Source: Rubripirellula lacrimiformis (GTDB lineage: Bacteria; Planctomycetota; Planctomycetia; Pirellulales; Pirellulaceae). Taken from it: a stretch of DNA of 64,000 bases. The notes beneath the pieces are model-generated. The model saw nothing but the letters and a program-made list of their open reading frames with translations, was not told the DNA's origin and searched no databases. Both the position numbers and the translations under genes were made by a program. Below are positions 9,143-17,509 of the stretch, in pieces (the first letter of the stretch is position 1; each line of letters begins with the position of its first letter). The stretch covers positions 2,356,001 to 2,420,000 of the forward strand of contig NZ_CP036525.1 of assembly GCF_007741535.1 (NCBI RefSeq), written 5' to 3'.

Positions 9143-10252
9143 TTAATTCGATGCGATGGCTTGCTTGTAAACGTCCACATAGGCATCGGCCATGATGTCG
9201 GCGGAATAGACTTGAGCGAACACTTCTTTCCCCTTCGCAGCCAGTGCCGCTTGCTGATCCGGGTTTAATAAAACCGCTTCGATCGAATCGGCCATTGATG
9301 CCGCGTCCAACGGGACGGCGAATCCGACACCTTGATCCACCAATCCGGTCATCGCACCCACGCGTGACATGCCGATCGGGACACCCGCGTCCATCGCTTC
9401 TAGGATCGAGATCGGTGTGCCTTCGGTGGTGGACGGTTGTAAGTAGATGTCGATAGCGGTCAGCGTCCCACGAGCCTGTTTCATAAAACCTGCCAACATC
9501 ACGCGATCCTCGATTTGGTTGCGTGCGATCGCGGCTTCGATGGGTTCTCGCTGCGGCCCTTCGCCGACGATCAGCAGTTTGACATCGTGTCCGCGTTGGA
9601 CCAGGGCGGCGACCGCGTCGACAATCGCCACCTGATTCTTTTCGGGGCTCAGTCGGGCGACGGTTCCCAAAATGGTTCCCGACGCAACAAAGGACTTCAG
9701 ACTTTCGCTCCACGATGACCGGTCGGCCACCGGACCATGGTTGTCCATCGGGCGGATGCCGTTGCGGATGACAGTGATCGGCACAGGAGTGATGTCTCGC
9801 ATTTCGTCGGATACTCCGACAACGCTGCGGTGAAATCGAAGCGACTGACGATCCAGCCATTCGTAAACTGCGATTGCCGATATCACGCGTGTCGTTGTGA
9901 ATCCATGCAACGTCCGCACCAGCGGCGGCATCGGGCAACGCCACCTTTGCATTCCAAGCAAGACACTGGCCTTGTAGTCGTGAATGTGACAAACGTCGAC
10001 ATCATTGGCGATCAACCACGCTGCCATCTGGCGTCCGCCGCGAAGATCTAGTCCCCGTTTCAGTGAAAAGGTATGTGTCGCCAAACCTTCGTTTCGGGCG
10101 ACTTCCGTGACTTCCTTGGGATCATCCCCGGGCACGCGGATGCTGCCCAAAATTGAATCGATCCCGGCGCTGCGATGGGCGCGCATCAATTCCAAGATGA
10201 CTTGTTCTTTGCCGTACAAAGCACAGCTGGCGACGATATGAACGACCTTCAT
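9143..10252 (-). CDS. Glycosyltransferase family 4
   Basis: A GT-B retaining glycosyltransferase acting in the cytoplasm on a lipid-linked or growing glycan. It starts MKVVHIVASCALYGKEQVIL, has VCHIHDYKA in the N-terminal half, and in the C-terminal half LGTVARLSPEKNQ and the E-x7-E nucleotide-sugar signature TTEGTPISILEAMDAGVP. At 369 residues it is of usual length. It lies 26 bases downstream of the GT2 gene on the same strand and ends tail-to-tail with the SGNH-like gene, 46 bases apart. Donor and acceptor cannot be predicted from sequence. Confidence 0.92.
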   Translation of the reverse strand: MKVVHIVASCALYGKEQVILELMRAHRSAGIDSILGSIRVPGDDPKEVTEVARNEGLATHTFSLKRGLDLRGGRQMAAWLIANDVDVCHIHDYKASVLLGMQRWRCPMPPLVRTLHGFTTTRVISAIAVYEWLDRQSLRFHRSVVGVSDEMRDITPVPITVIRNGIRPMDNHGPVADRSSWSESLKSFVASGTILGTVARLSPEKNQVAIVDAVAALVQRGHDVKLLIVGEGPQREPIEAAIARNQIEDRVMLAGFMKQARGTLTAIDIYLQPSTTEGTPISILEAMDAGVPIGMSRVGAMTGLVDQGVGFAVPLDAASMADSIEAVLLNPDQQAALAAKGKEVFAQVYSADIMADAYVDVYKQAIASN

Positions 10253-10278
10253 GACATTGGATCTTAGAGATGACTTGT

Positions 10279-11220
10279 CTAATTCGTCTTTGCTGCACCG
10301 ACAAGACGTTCTCGTAGGACATCAATGAACGAGAACCCGCGAGCGGTGAAATACAACCACGATAAAAACATGCATTGGACAAAGCCGCGGCGAAATCCGC
10401 CTAGCCACTGATGGGCTGCCAGCGTTGAAAGCGCCAATGCAAAAATCGGATAGGCCAAAATCGCTGGCCACCACCCTGTGACCCACGGGCCGATCAAACT
10501 GAACAAAAACGCGGCTAGCAACATCAGCACAAAAATGGGGATCTTCGAAGCAAAGATTCGGCTGATGGGAGTGAAGTTTCCCTTTCCATGCCACCGCTCG
10601 CGGCGAAAGAAATGCCCCACCGTGTTGGGGTATCCCAGGTGCACCGTGACCAACTTGATTTCGTTGAACACATCCGCCCCATGCGCCCGAGCCCGTTCAC
10701 AAAATTCGTGGTCCTCGCCGGTCTCAAAACGAATGTCAAATCCACCGATCCGGTCAAACAAATCTCGTGTGATCAATAAATGACCACCGTTGATGAAGGT
10801 GACCTTCTGTTGCTTTTGGAAGAGTGGGCCGAACCACACTTTGGCCACCCACGACGCGTTCGGGTCAACTGCGTAGACCGAACCGGCGACCGCAGGGTGC
10901 GAGGTGATGGATTCAATCACCGGGTCTAGGTTGTCCCGCCACGTGTCGTGCAGATAAACGTCGCCGTCGATGAAAACCAAAATGTCGCCACTGGAATGTT
11001 CGACGCCGTGATTGCGGACCGCGCTGATCGTGTATTTGTGCGGCAGTGTCAGTAGCGTCACTCCGTGCTGCACCGCGATATCGGGGGTCGAATCGGTCGA
11101 TGCATTGTCGACCACGATGATCTCGTAATCTTCCCCCGCCATCTGCGCATGGATCGATTGCAGACACCGACCGATGTACCGATCTTCGTTGAATGCCGGG
11201 ATGACAAACGAGAATTTCAT
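10279..11220 (-). CDS. Glycosyltransferase family 2 with C-terminal membrane anchor
   Basis: An inverting GT-A glycosyltransferase. It begins MKFSFVIPAFNEDRYIGRCL, with IIVVDNASTDST, the DxD-type metal site in VFIDGDVYL, and FETGEDHEFCERARAHG, which supplies the catalytic-base region. Residues ~225-280 hold two hydrophobic segments and the tail is amphipathic, so it is membrane-bound on the cytoplasmic face. It is the first gene of a two-gene operon with the GT4 downstream. The GT2 start faces the sulfatase start across a 321-base divergent gap. Confidence 0.92.
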   Translation of the reverse strand: MKFSFVIPAFNEDRYIGRCLQSIHAQMAGEDYEIIVVDNASTDSTPDIAVQHGVTLLTLPHKYTISAVRNHGVEHSSGDILVFIDGDVYLHDTWRDNLDPVIESITSHPAVAGSVYAVDPNASWVAKVWFGPLFQKQQKVTFINGGHLLITRDLFDRIGGFDIRFETGEDHEFCERARAHGADVFNEIKLVTVHLGYPNTVGHFFRRERWHGKGNFTPISRIFASKIPIFVLMLLAAFLFSLIGPWVTGWWPAILAYPIFALALSTLAAHQWLGGFRRGFVQCMFLSWLYFTARGFSFIDVLRERLVGAAKTN

Positions 11221-11541
11221 GGAGAACGACGCCAGTGGGCGACCGCTGAATGCGGGGTGGTCGGATGAGACAATCGGAAACGTCCGTATACCGATGGAGA
11301 CTAGTTTGAACGCAATCAGGGATCAACCGTACAGGATCCAGACCGGAGCCATGGTTGTCTGGATCCCATTGTCCGTGGACCAACCCCAGGCCAGACCCGC
11401 CCAGCGGTTATCATGTCGGATACCCGCAGGTACGCTGCCCCGTCCGAATGTCAGGAACGACCTGGCAGGATTGAAATCGAGCATCTAGGCGTCGGCCAGT
11501 TCCCCGCCACTTCCCCTTTTTTTCCAACCGGAGTCTAGCCA
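11221..11541. other. Divergent promoter region between GT2 and sulfatase
   Basis: No gene is supported here. The region must carry two divergent promoters. The only assignable signal is GGAG at 11530-11533, eight bases before the GTG start of the sulfatase gene. Confidence 0.5.
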
Positions 11542-13002
11542 GTGATTCGACTTGCACTGCTATGGATCGTCGCCATGGGCATGACCCGTGGCGTCTACGC
11601 TGAACGACCCAATGTCGTTTTCTTTCTAGTGGACGACTTGGGCTGGGCTGATTTGGCTTGCTACGGCAGCGATTTTCATGAAACCCCCCACATCGATGCA
11701 TTGGCTCAGTCGGGCATGAAATTCACGCAGGCCTATGCCGCGTGTCCGGTGTGTTCACCCACGCGAGCCAGCTTGTTGACCGGACGCCACCCAGTCCGGG
11801 TCGACATCACCGATTGGATTCCAGGGTCGCGTGCGAATGCCGAATCTAAGCCGCGATTTCAGCATGTCGATGATCGCAATGGATTGGCCCTCGACGAAGT
11901 CACCTTGGCCGAATATCTGAAGCAACAGGGCGACTATCAAACGTTCTTTCTTGGCAAGTGGCACCTCGGCGGCGAAGGCTACTTGCCGACGGACCAGGGA
12001 TTTGATGTCAACATTGGTGGTGGTCACGTTGGATCACCGCCGGGGGGATACTACGCGCCCTGGACGAACCCCTATCTAAAAGCAAAGGCCGACGGCGAAT
12101 ACCTGACCGAACGATTGACCGACGAAGCGATCGATTTGATCGAAGACGCCGATCGTCAGCGGCCCTTCTTTATGTTGATGAGCTATTACAACGTTCACAC
12201 GCCGATCCAGGCCGACAAACGTAGCGTCGATCACTACCAAGAAATTGCCAAAGAACGCTTCTCCACCGAAGTGGAACCGATCCATGAACGGGATGCCATC
12301 AGTCGATCACGACAGGACAACCCGCAGTTTGCATCCATGGTCGGCGCGGTGGACCTAAGTGTGGGACGGATCTTGCAGTTTCTGGAAAAATCCAATCTGC
12401 AGGAAAACACGATCATCGTCTTCTTTTCTGACAACGGTGGACTGTGCACATTGCCGCCACGCAAACCCAAACGCAACGGACGCCGGACTGCAGCCGAGAA
12501 GTTTGTCGGTGGCCCGACCAGCAACCTGCCGCTGCGTAGTGGCAAAGGTTGGCTCTACGAAGGTGGTGTTCGTGAACCAATGATCATGCGAGTCCCCGGT
12601 GTGACCCGACCGGGCAGCATCAGCGATCAGTTGGTCGTCAGCACGGACGTCTTTCCTACCTTGGTCGACCTCGTTGGACTACCGATGGCGCCGAAGCTGC
12701 ACGCCGACGGAGTCAGTATCCAGCCGGCGCTGAAAGGCATCGCGATGGATCCACGCAAACTGTATTGGCACTACCCGCATTACCACGGCTCTGGCTGGAA
12801 ACCGGGCGCATCGATTCGTGATGGCGATTGGAAGCTGATCGAATTCTATGAAACCGGTACGTCCGAACTGTATCGGATCAGCGAAGACATTGGCGAAACC
12901 AACAACCTTGCAGATGCCCATCCGGAGATTCGCGATCGATTGAAAACGCAGCTCCGTGATTGGCAAGTCGAATTGAACGCCAAGATGCCCATCGAACGTT
13001 AA
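11542..13002 (+). CDS. Secreted formylglycine-type sulfatase
   Basis: Type I sulfatases remove sulfate esters, in planctomycetes often from algal polysaccharides, outside the cytoplasm. A signal peptide ends near residue 20 (VYA). The metal-binding DD follows in [12 protein letters not shown], then the modification site [12 protein letters not shown] with Cys71 as the residue oxidised to formylglycine, and GKWHLGG. C-terminal FFSDNGG supplies further metal ligands. At 486 residues it has the usual length. GTG start with GGAG eight bases upstream. It needs a formylglycine-generating or anaerobic maturase encoded elsewhere. A 15-bp triplicate repeat begins in the last codons. The neighbourhood suggests glycan processing, but the substrate is unknown. 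Confidence 0.95.
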   Translation: MIRLALLWIVAMGMTRGVYAERPNVVFFLVDDLGWADLACYGSDFHETPHIDALAQSGMKFTQAYAACPVCSPTRASLLTGRHPVRVDITDWIPGSRANAESKPRFQHVDDRNGLALDEVTLAEYLKQQGDYQTFFLGKWHLGGEGYLPTDQGFDVNIGGGHVGSPPGGYYAPWTNPYLKAKADGEYLTERLTDEAIDLIEDADRQRPFFMLMSYYNVHTPIQADKRSVDHYQEIAKERFSTEVEPIHERDAISRSRQDNPQFASMVGAVDLSVGRILQFLEKSNLQENTIIVFFSDNGGLCTLPPRKPKRNGRRTAAEKFVGGPTSNLPLRSGKGWLYEGGVREPMIMRVPGVTRPGSISDQLVVSTDVFPTLVDLVGLPMAPKLHADGVSIQPALKGIAMDPRKLYWHYPHYHGSGWKPGASIRDGDWKLIEFYETGTSELYRISEDIGETNNLADAHPEIRDRLKTQLRDWQVELNAKMPIER

Positions 13003-13035
13003 CCCATCAAACGTTAACCAATCGAATGTTAACCC
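12991..13035 (+). repeat. 15-bp tandem repeat, three copies, across the sulfatase stop codon
   Basis: Three units lie head to tail: ATCGAACGTTAACCC (12991-13005), ATCAAACGTTAACCA (13006-13020) and ATCGAATGTTAACCC (13021-13035). The TAA in the first is the real stop. The later TAA triplets are in the same frame, so the gene has three in-phase stops spaced 15 bases apart. Confidence 0.95.
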
Positions 13036-13121
13036 GTTGGCAATGCGACGTTCAGCCGAACGCTGTCAGCGCGGACGGGTGGCTTCGTCCAACACGCCAG
13101 ATATTTCTCGCGTGTTGTTCG

Positions 13122-14030
13122 CTATCCGATGTGGGCGCGAGGGTGAGCCTGTTCGTAAACGCGGCGCAGGTTCGTTGCACTGACATGCGTGTAGATCTGG
13201 GTGGTCGCCAAACTCTTGTGACCAAGCAATTCTTGAACGCTGCGGATGTCGGCACCGCGATCTAGCAGATGGGTTGCAAAGCTGTGACGCAGGGTGTGCG
13301 GGCTGGTCCGTGAATCCAACTGTGCCAAACCGATATATTTCTCTAGCATCCGTCCGACGCTGCGGGTGGTCAGGATGTTGCCGAATCGGTTGACAAACAC
13401 GGGGGCCTGGCGGCCGAGTGATTCGGTTTTGGGGGCGCGAATGCGACGTTGTTCATATTGGTGGATGGCTTTGATCGCATACGAACCCAATGGTGCGATG
13501 CGTTCCTTGCGACCCTTACCGCGGACGCGGACGATCTGTTCGTCGGCGTCGACGTCGCCGTCACGCAGTCCTACCAATTCGCTGACCCGCAGGCCTGCCG
13601 AATACATGGTTTCTAGGATCGCCCGGTCACGCAGTCCCGACGTCTCGTTTGCCGGTGGCGTTAGCAGCAGTCGCCCGACTTCGTCATTGGTCAGCACATG
13701 CGGCAGTTTGCGTTGTCGCCGCGGGTTCCGAAGCGGCTTGGCCGGATTGCTGTTGGCGATCCCTTCACGCATCGCAAACTTGTAGAAGCTGCGCAGGGAA
13801 GCCAACTTTCGTGAAATCGTTGCCCGCGCATACTCGGCCTGTTGCAAGGCTGATTGGAATGCACGCAGGTCCTGAGGCGTCAGGCTGTCGGGATGTGGCA
13901 CCCGACCATGAGTCGCTTCCAACCAATCGACCAGACCAAAGAGGTCTTCACGATAGGCTTTGATGGTCAAGTCCGAAGCGTTGCGTTCCTGAGCCAAATA
14001 AGTCAGGAACTGTGCGATCTCGCGACGCAT
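13122..14030 (-). CDS. xerC: Tyrosine recombinase XerC
   Basis: XerC/XerD resolve chromosome dimers at dif. The N-terminal SAM-like core-binding domain (FLTYLAQERNASDLTIKAY) is followed by the catalytic domain with all expected residues: Arg in MYSAGLRVSEL, the HxxR box in SPHTLRHSFATHLL, and His plus nucleophile Tyr in LLGHKSLATTQIYTHVS. The VQELLGH wording favours XerC over XerD. Length 302 is typical. It is 15 bases downstream of a small conserved-looking gene on the same strand. No attachment sites or phage genes are nearby, so it is a core gene rather than part of an integrated element. Confidence 0.93.
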   Translation of the reverse strand: MRREIAQFLTYLAQERNASDLTIKAYREDLFGLVDWLEATHGRVPHPDSLTPQDLRAFQSALQQAEYARATISRKLASLRSFYKFAMREGIANSNPAKPLRNPRRQRKLPHVLTNDEVGRLLLTPPANETSGLRDRAILETMYSAGLRVSELVGLRDGDVDADEQIVRVRGKGRKERIAPLGSYAIKAIHQYEQRRIRAPKTESLGRQAPVFVNRFGNILTTRSVGRMLEKYIGLAQLDSRTSPHTLRHSFATHLLDRGADIRSVQELLGHKSLATTQIYTHVSATNLRRVYEQAHPRAHIG

Positions 14031-14045
14031 GTTGCCGAAATCCGA

Positions 14046-14291
14046 TTAGTGGAAGTCGTCGATCGATAGACTGTCGAACTCGTGCCCTGCCAGCGTGTCG
14101 TCCTCGGTAGGCACTGCGTCACGAATCTTGCGACTCAGCATCGCGGCGTCGTACCACGAAAAATCTATCTCGGGATCGGCGGCGAACCGGGCCAGTTGGC
14201 GAAGAGTTTCGTCGCGATTTGCATCGTCGAAAAGAAAAAGAAAACGCTCTTCACCTTTGACCAAGGCGAGAACGTTGATTTCAGTATCCAT
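14046..14291 (-). CDS. Small hypothetical protein upstream of xerC
   Basis: An 81-residue acidic protein starting MDTEINVLALVKGEERFLFL and ending SLSIDDFH. It shows alternating strand and helix patterns (RFLFLFDD, ETLRQLARFAADPEIDFSWYDAAML) typical of a folded small domain, but I recognise no family. The frame is open to 14333 with other ATGs at 14333 and 14300; 14291 is chosen because the sequence before it looks non-conserved and GGA lies at suitable spacing. It sits 15 bases before xerC and is probably co-transcribed. Confidence 0.6.
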   Translation of the reverse strand: MDTEINVLALVKGEERFLFLFDDANRDETLRQLARFAADPEIDFSWYDAAMLSRKIRDAVPTEDDTLAGHEFDSLSIDDFH

Positions 14292-14364
14292 TGCGTCCAT
14301 GTCCGAAAAGCAAGAAACGACCTGGTTTGCCATCGCGAGTGCAACTTGCCTGGCTTACCTGGCC

Positions 14365-15663
14365 TCAGTATCGGCTCAGCGGCCAGCGGAGGATGAGGTC
14401 GCTTTCGTCCTTGCCCCCTCGAGACTCAAGCATTTCGGTAATGTGGAGGTGACAACAGAACTGAATGAAATCATCGCTACGTTTCAGATAACCCTGCCAA
14501 CCGCTCGAACGTGCGTCATCCCCCGTCTCGACGTAATCGGCTAGTCGATTGGTGAAGTATGGATCGTCGCCGCGATAGATCTTGGTATGCGTCAGCACGG
14601 GGTCATGACTGGCGATTGCCACCGGTCGGACGGGTGACGGTGGATCGGGAATCAGGTCCGTTGGGTTGGGCCATGCGGGTGGCAAAGGAGCGTCCATGTC
14701 GGACCATTCCACGACTCCGCCGTCGCTGCCGTAAAACTCACCCTGATACACTTCTCCCTCGACGATCGTTCCGCTGTCGATGGTGTGGGTGTCGATGGTG
14801 TGTCCGCCGATGGGTTGCCCGTCAATGACGTACTCGCCCTCATCGATGACCTCACCCGAATCGACCAACTGACCCGATGTTTGGGTGACCAATCCGGATG
14901 GAATTGCTTCGGTTGGAATACGGCTAGTTGGAATACGGCTAGTTGGAATACGGCTGGGGGAGACTTGTCCAGGCGAGATATCGCCGGGGGCCGAGCCGAC
15001 ATCGCTTGGGGCTGCGTTTGCAGACGCGGCCGGGCCGCCAAGATTGGGCGAATCGGTGTCGGATGGCGCGTTGGGGATCGGTGGAAGCGGTGTCTGCGTG
15101 GCCAACTGGCTGCGTGCAAGTTCGAACTCCGCTTCACGGGCGATCCGCCGCGGGATCTGTTTCTCGGCTTCGGTCCCCCAGGGCAATCCGTAACCAGCCG
15201 GGATCGTGTGAAACCCTTCGTTCGCCGCATACCAGTGGACGGTCATCGCCATTCGTGGCGGATAGAAGGCGTCAAAGTCGGTGACTGAGCCGACGACCAA
15301 CGCCTCGACCCCCATCATCTGTGCCAAGCGTTGAAAGTCTTCGCCCGAGGTCGGTTCGCCATAGGTCATGGCGTAACGCAGCCATTGGGTCTTGGCCACT
15401 CCGATAGGCAAGACCTCAAATCCCGGGACCGATTGCAGCGCAGCATAGTACTTCTCGGCGACCAAATCGGTATCGACGGTCGGTTCGCTGCTTTGGTTAT
15501 AGAACGGCAGGACCGCAACCCGTTTCAATTGTGGAAACGGATTGTGGATCGAGTCACGTTGGCGAGTCTCGGGAAAGAACGAACAACCTCCGCCCAGAAT
15601 GATCACCGCAAGTGCGACCACAACCAGATAGATCGTTGATTCAATCGATTGTCTGTGTTTCAC
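14365..15663 (-). CDS. Predicted lipoprotein with TolB/FlgT-like N-terminal domain and Pro-rich repeats
   Basis: A GTG-started 432-residue protein. The N-terminus has a hydrophobic signal ending ILGGGCSFFPE, read as a lipoprotein signal, though Gly at -3 is not ideal. Residues ~35-135 (RVAVLPFYNQSSEPTVDTDL, VEALVVGSVTDF) resemble the nucleotide-sugar-free alpha/beta domain of outer-membrane assembly lipoproteins of the GNA1162/FlgT/TolB-N kind. The rest is Pro/Ser/Thr/Gly-rich, with a triplicated SRIPT motif encoded by a 15-bp tandem repeat, and later ID-x-HTID repeats. Function is unknown; an envelope location is likely. Confidence 0.72.
   Translation of the reverse strand: MKHRQSIESTIYLVVVALAVIILGGGCSFFPETRQRDSIHNPFPQLKRVAVLPFYNQSSEPTVDTDLVAEKYYAALQSVPGFEVLPIGVAKTQWLRYAMTYGEPTSGEDFQRLAQMMGVEALVVGSVTDFDAFYPPRMAMTVHWYAANEGFHTIPAGYGLPWGTEAEKQIPRRIAREAEFELARSQLATQTPLPPIPNAPSDTDSPNLGGPAASANAAPSDVGSAPGDISPGQVSPSRIPTSRIPTSRIPTEAIPSGLVTQTSGQLVDSGEVIDEGEYVIDGQPIGGHTIDTHTIDSGTIVEGEVYQGEFYGSDGGVVEWSDMDAPLPPAWPNPTDLIPDPPSPVRPVAIASHDPVLTHTKIYRGDDPYFTNRLADYVETGDDARSSGWQGYLKRSDDFIQFCCHLHITEMLESRGGKDESDLILRWPLSRY
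14913..14957 (-). repeat. 15-bp tandem repeat, three copies, inside the lipoprotein gene
   Basis: TTGGAATACGGCTAG (plus-strand wording) occurs at 14913-14927 and 14928-14942, with one substitution in the third unit at 14943-14957. It encodes repeated SRIPT pentapeptides on the minus strand, so copy-number change keeps the frame. Confidence 0.95.
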
Positions 15664-15969
15664 GGTGGTTTGCCGGCGCTAAGAGTCCGCGCACATCATC
15701 TCCACCCCCGTCAACTGTATCGGCACGCCCGGACGGGAACCTTGACCTAATCGGAAAAGTTTCTTCGATCGTCACCCCCGGTTGTTTCCGGTGCCGCAGA
15801 CCGATCAGCGGTCCTTGCGGCATCCTGTCCTGCGACCACCCTATCCGGCGGGCATCCAAACGCTGCGGACCTGCCGCCCCGTCGTTTGCTGCCTTCCGCG
15901 ACCAAACCCGCCACGCCTGGATCGCAGGACGCGGTGGCCGATGCCGGCGGCAGTGAATGAGCGGTGGCA
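15664..15969. other. Gap between FadL-like and lipoprotein genes
   Basis: About 306 bases without a supported gene. Overlapping short frames on both strands lack any domain-like sequence. It should hold the 3' end of the porin transcript and the promoter of the lipoprotein gene. Confidence 0.45.
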
Positions 15970-17235
15970 CTACTGCCGCATCAGGATTCCGAAACTAAGA
16001 AAGTCGGCCGACATGGTGTTCGTGACCGACGATCCGGCAAGTGCTCCGGTGCCCGGCTGGATGATCGGGCCTGTGACCGCGTTTTCGAAGTAGTGCGAGT
16101 AGCCAGCGTTCAACGAAACCTTGTCGTTCAGTTTGAAGGAACCGCCAGCGCTTAGCATGTGTTCATAAATCAGCGGTGACGCCAGATTGAAAAACGACTC
16201 GTTGTTTTGGATCGGATTCTGGTTGTAGGTGTAACCCATCCGCAGGTAGATGCGGTCGTTGATCGAACGCTGGGCGCCCAACGCGAGGGCAAACACGCTG
16301 CTCCAGTCCAATCCGTTCAGTTTTCCTGTCGCATCATAGGAAGCGCGGTCGCCAAAGCCGTCTGCGTTCTCGTAATCAATGAATCGGGCATCGGCGGCAA
16401 ACAACCATTTGTCAAAACCCGTGAATCCGAGACCCAGCGAGACGGTTGTTGGAAGGTCGATTTCAGTCGTCAGTGTGCGAGCGACGCCATTTTCGTCGAC
16501 ACCCATGAATTCGAACGTTTCCATCCACGCTTTGCTCTTGTACGAAGCACCAACGTGCCAGGCATCGTTCAGGATGTAGTACATCCCGGCTTGAAACCCA
16601 CCACCCCAGTGGTACTTGGTCGCCCGACCCGCTGAATACGTGTTGTTTGAATTGGCGGAATCGAACACAAACGGTTCAAGTCCGACCTGGGCCGTCGTGA
16701 TGACGGGGCCCGCGGCGACCGATAGACGGTCCGTCAATATCACCGACAAAACCGGTGCGATTTGCAGGAATGTCGCCTCGGAACTGATGCGTCCCAGACC
16801 AGATGGTTGTGGCATCAAGACCGGGTTCGTCGAATCCGATGGCAGGCTGGTTTTGAAACCGGCGACCGAATTGACCCCAAGCCCTAGCGTGAAGGGGGAA
16901 TCTTCCAAATGATGCACCCAACCAAAGTTGGGAACCGGGAAGGTTCCTGGGTCCGCATCCGTGCTGCCGCCGAAGGGGCCTACTGATGACGAAACATTGT
17001 GATCGGTAAACAACAGATCCACCCCGACTTCAAGCTCGGAATGTTCCAAGCCGCTGATCGTGGCGGGATTCCAGTAGAGCGCACCGAGTGCGCTGATCGG
17101 CGCCGCTGTGGACGCCCCCCCCATCCCACGATGGACCGGTCCTGCTGCGGAAATGATTGCGCCCTGCGAATATGCCTTGCCCGACATACCCAGCGCAAGA
17201 AATAGCCCCATACCTAGCAAAAGGTATCTTTTCAT
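15970..17235 (-). CDS. OmpP1/FadL-family outer-membrane porin
   Basis: FadL-type barrels let hydrophobic compounds such as long-chain fatty acids or aromatics cross the outer membrane. The 421-residue protein has a clear signal peptide (MKRYLLLGMGLFLALGMSG, cleavage near AYS). The FadL N-terminal hatch pattern follows: MGGASTAAPISALGALYWNPA. Alternating beta strands run to the end (YRLMGYT-like turns, LSAGGSFKLNDKVSLNAGYS, DFLSFGILMRQ). Length matches FadL (about 420-450). It is downstream of the hotdog-methyltransferase gene on the same strand but 274 bases away, so co-transcription is uncertain. Confidence 0.88.
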   Translation of the reverse strand: MKRYLLLGMGLFLALGMSGKAYSQGAIISAAGPVHRGMGGASTAAPISALGALYWNPATISGLEHSELEVGVDLLFTDHNVSSSVGPFGGSTDADPGTFPVPNFGWVHHLEDSPFTLGLGVNSVAGFKTSLPSDSTNPVLMPQPSGLGRISSEATFLQIAPVLSVILTDRLSVAAGPVITTAQVGLEPFVFDSANSNNTYSAGRATKYHWGGGFQAGMYYILNDAWHVGASYKSKAWMETFEFMGVDENGVARTLTTEIDLPTTVSLGLGFTGFDKWLFAADARFIDYENADGFGDRASYDATGKLNGLDWSSVFALALGAQRSINDRIYLRMGYTYNQNPIQNNESFFNLASPLIYEHMLSAGGSFKLNDKVSLNAGYSHYFENAVTGPIIQPGTGALAGSSVTNTMSADFLSFGILMRQ

Positions 17236-17509
17236 CGAACGTGCCCCGTCGAATGGTCGACCTCTGCGATATCAGCCGAAAGGTCTGACATCACAGTGAT
17301 TGTCGTCTTTTCCGACACGGCGAATTGGCAAAATTGCAAATGCCCATCCAGCTTAACAGGGTCCGCTTAGATAACCTGCGATGGCATCCGGCTGCGTTCC
17401 GCCCCATGCGGATCGAAACGCAGCACTTCGTTGGCTCGCCAACCACTTCGAAACCGGGGAACGCTGTCCCCGGGATGGATACCGGTATCGAACACCAGTC
17501 AATGGTTGA

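Noticed and set aside
13122-14030. Integrase of a mobile element
   Set aside because: The sequence is XerC-like with a core-gene setting; no att repeats, tRNA target or phage genes flank it.
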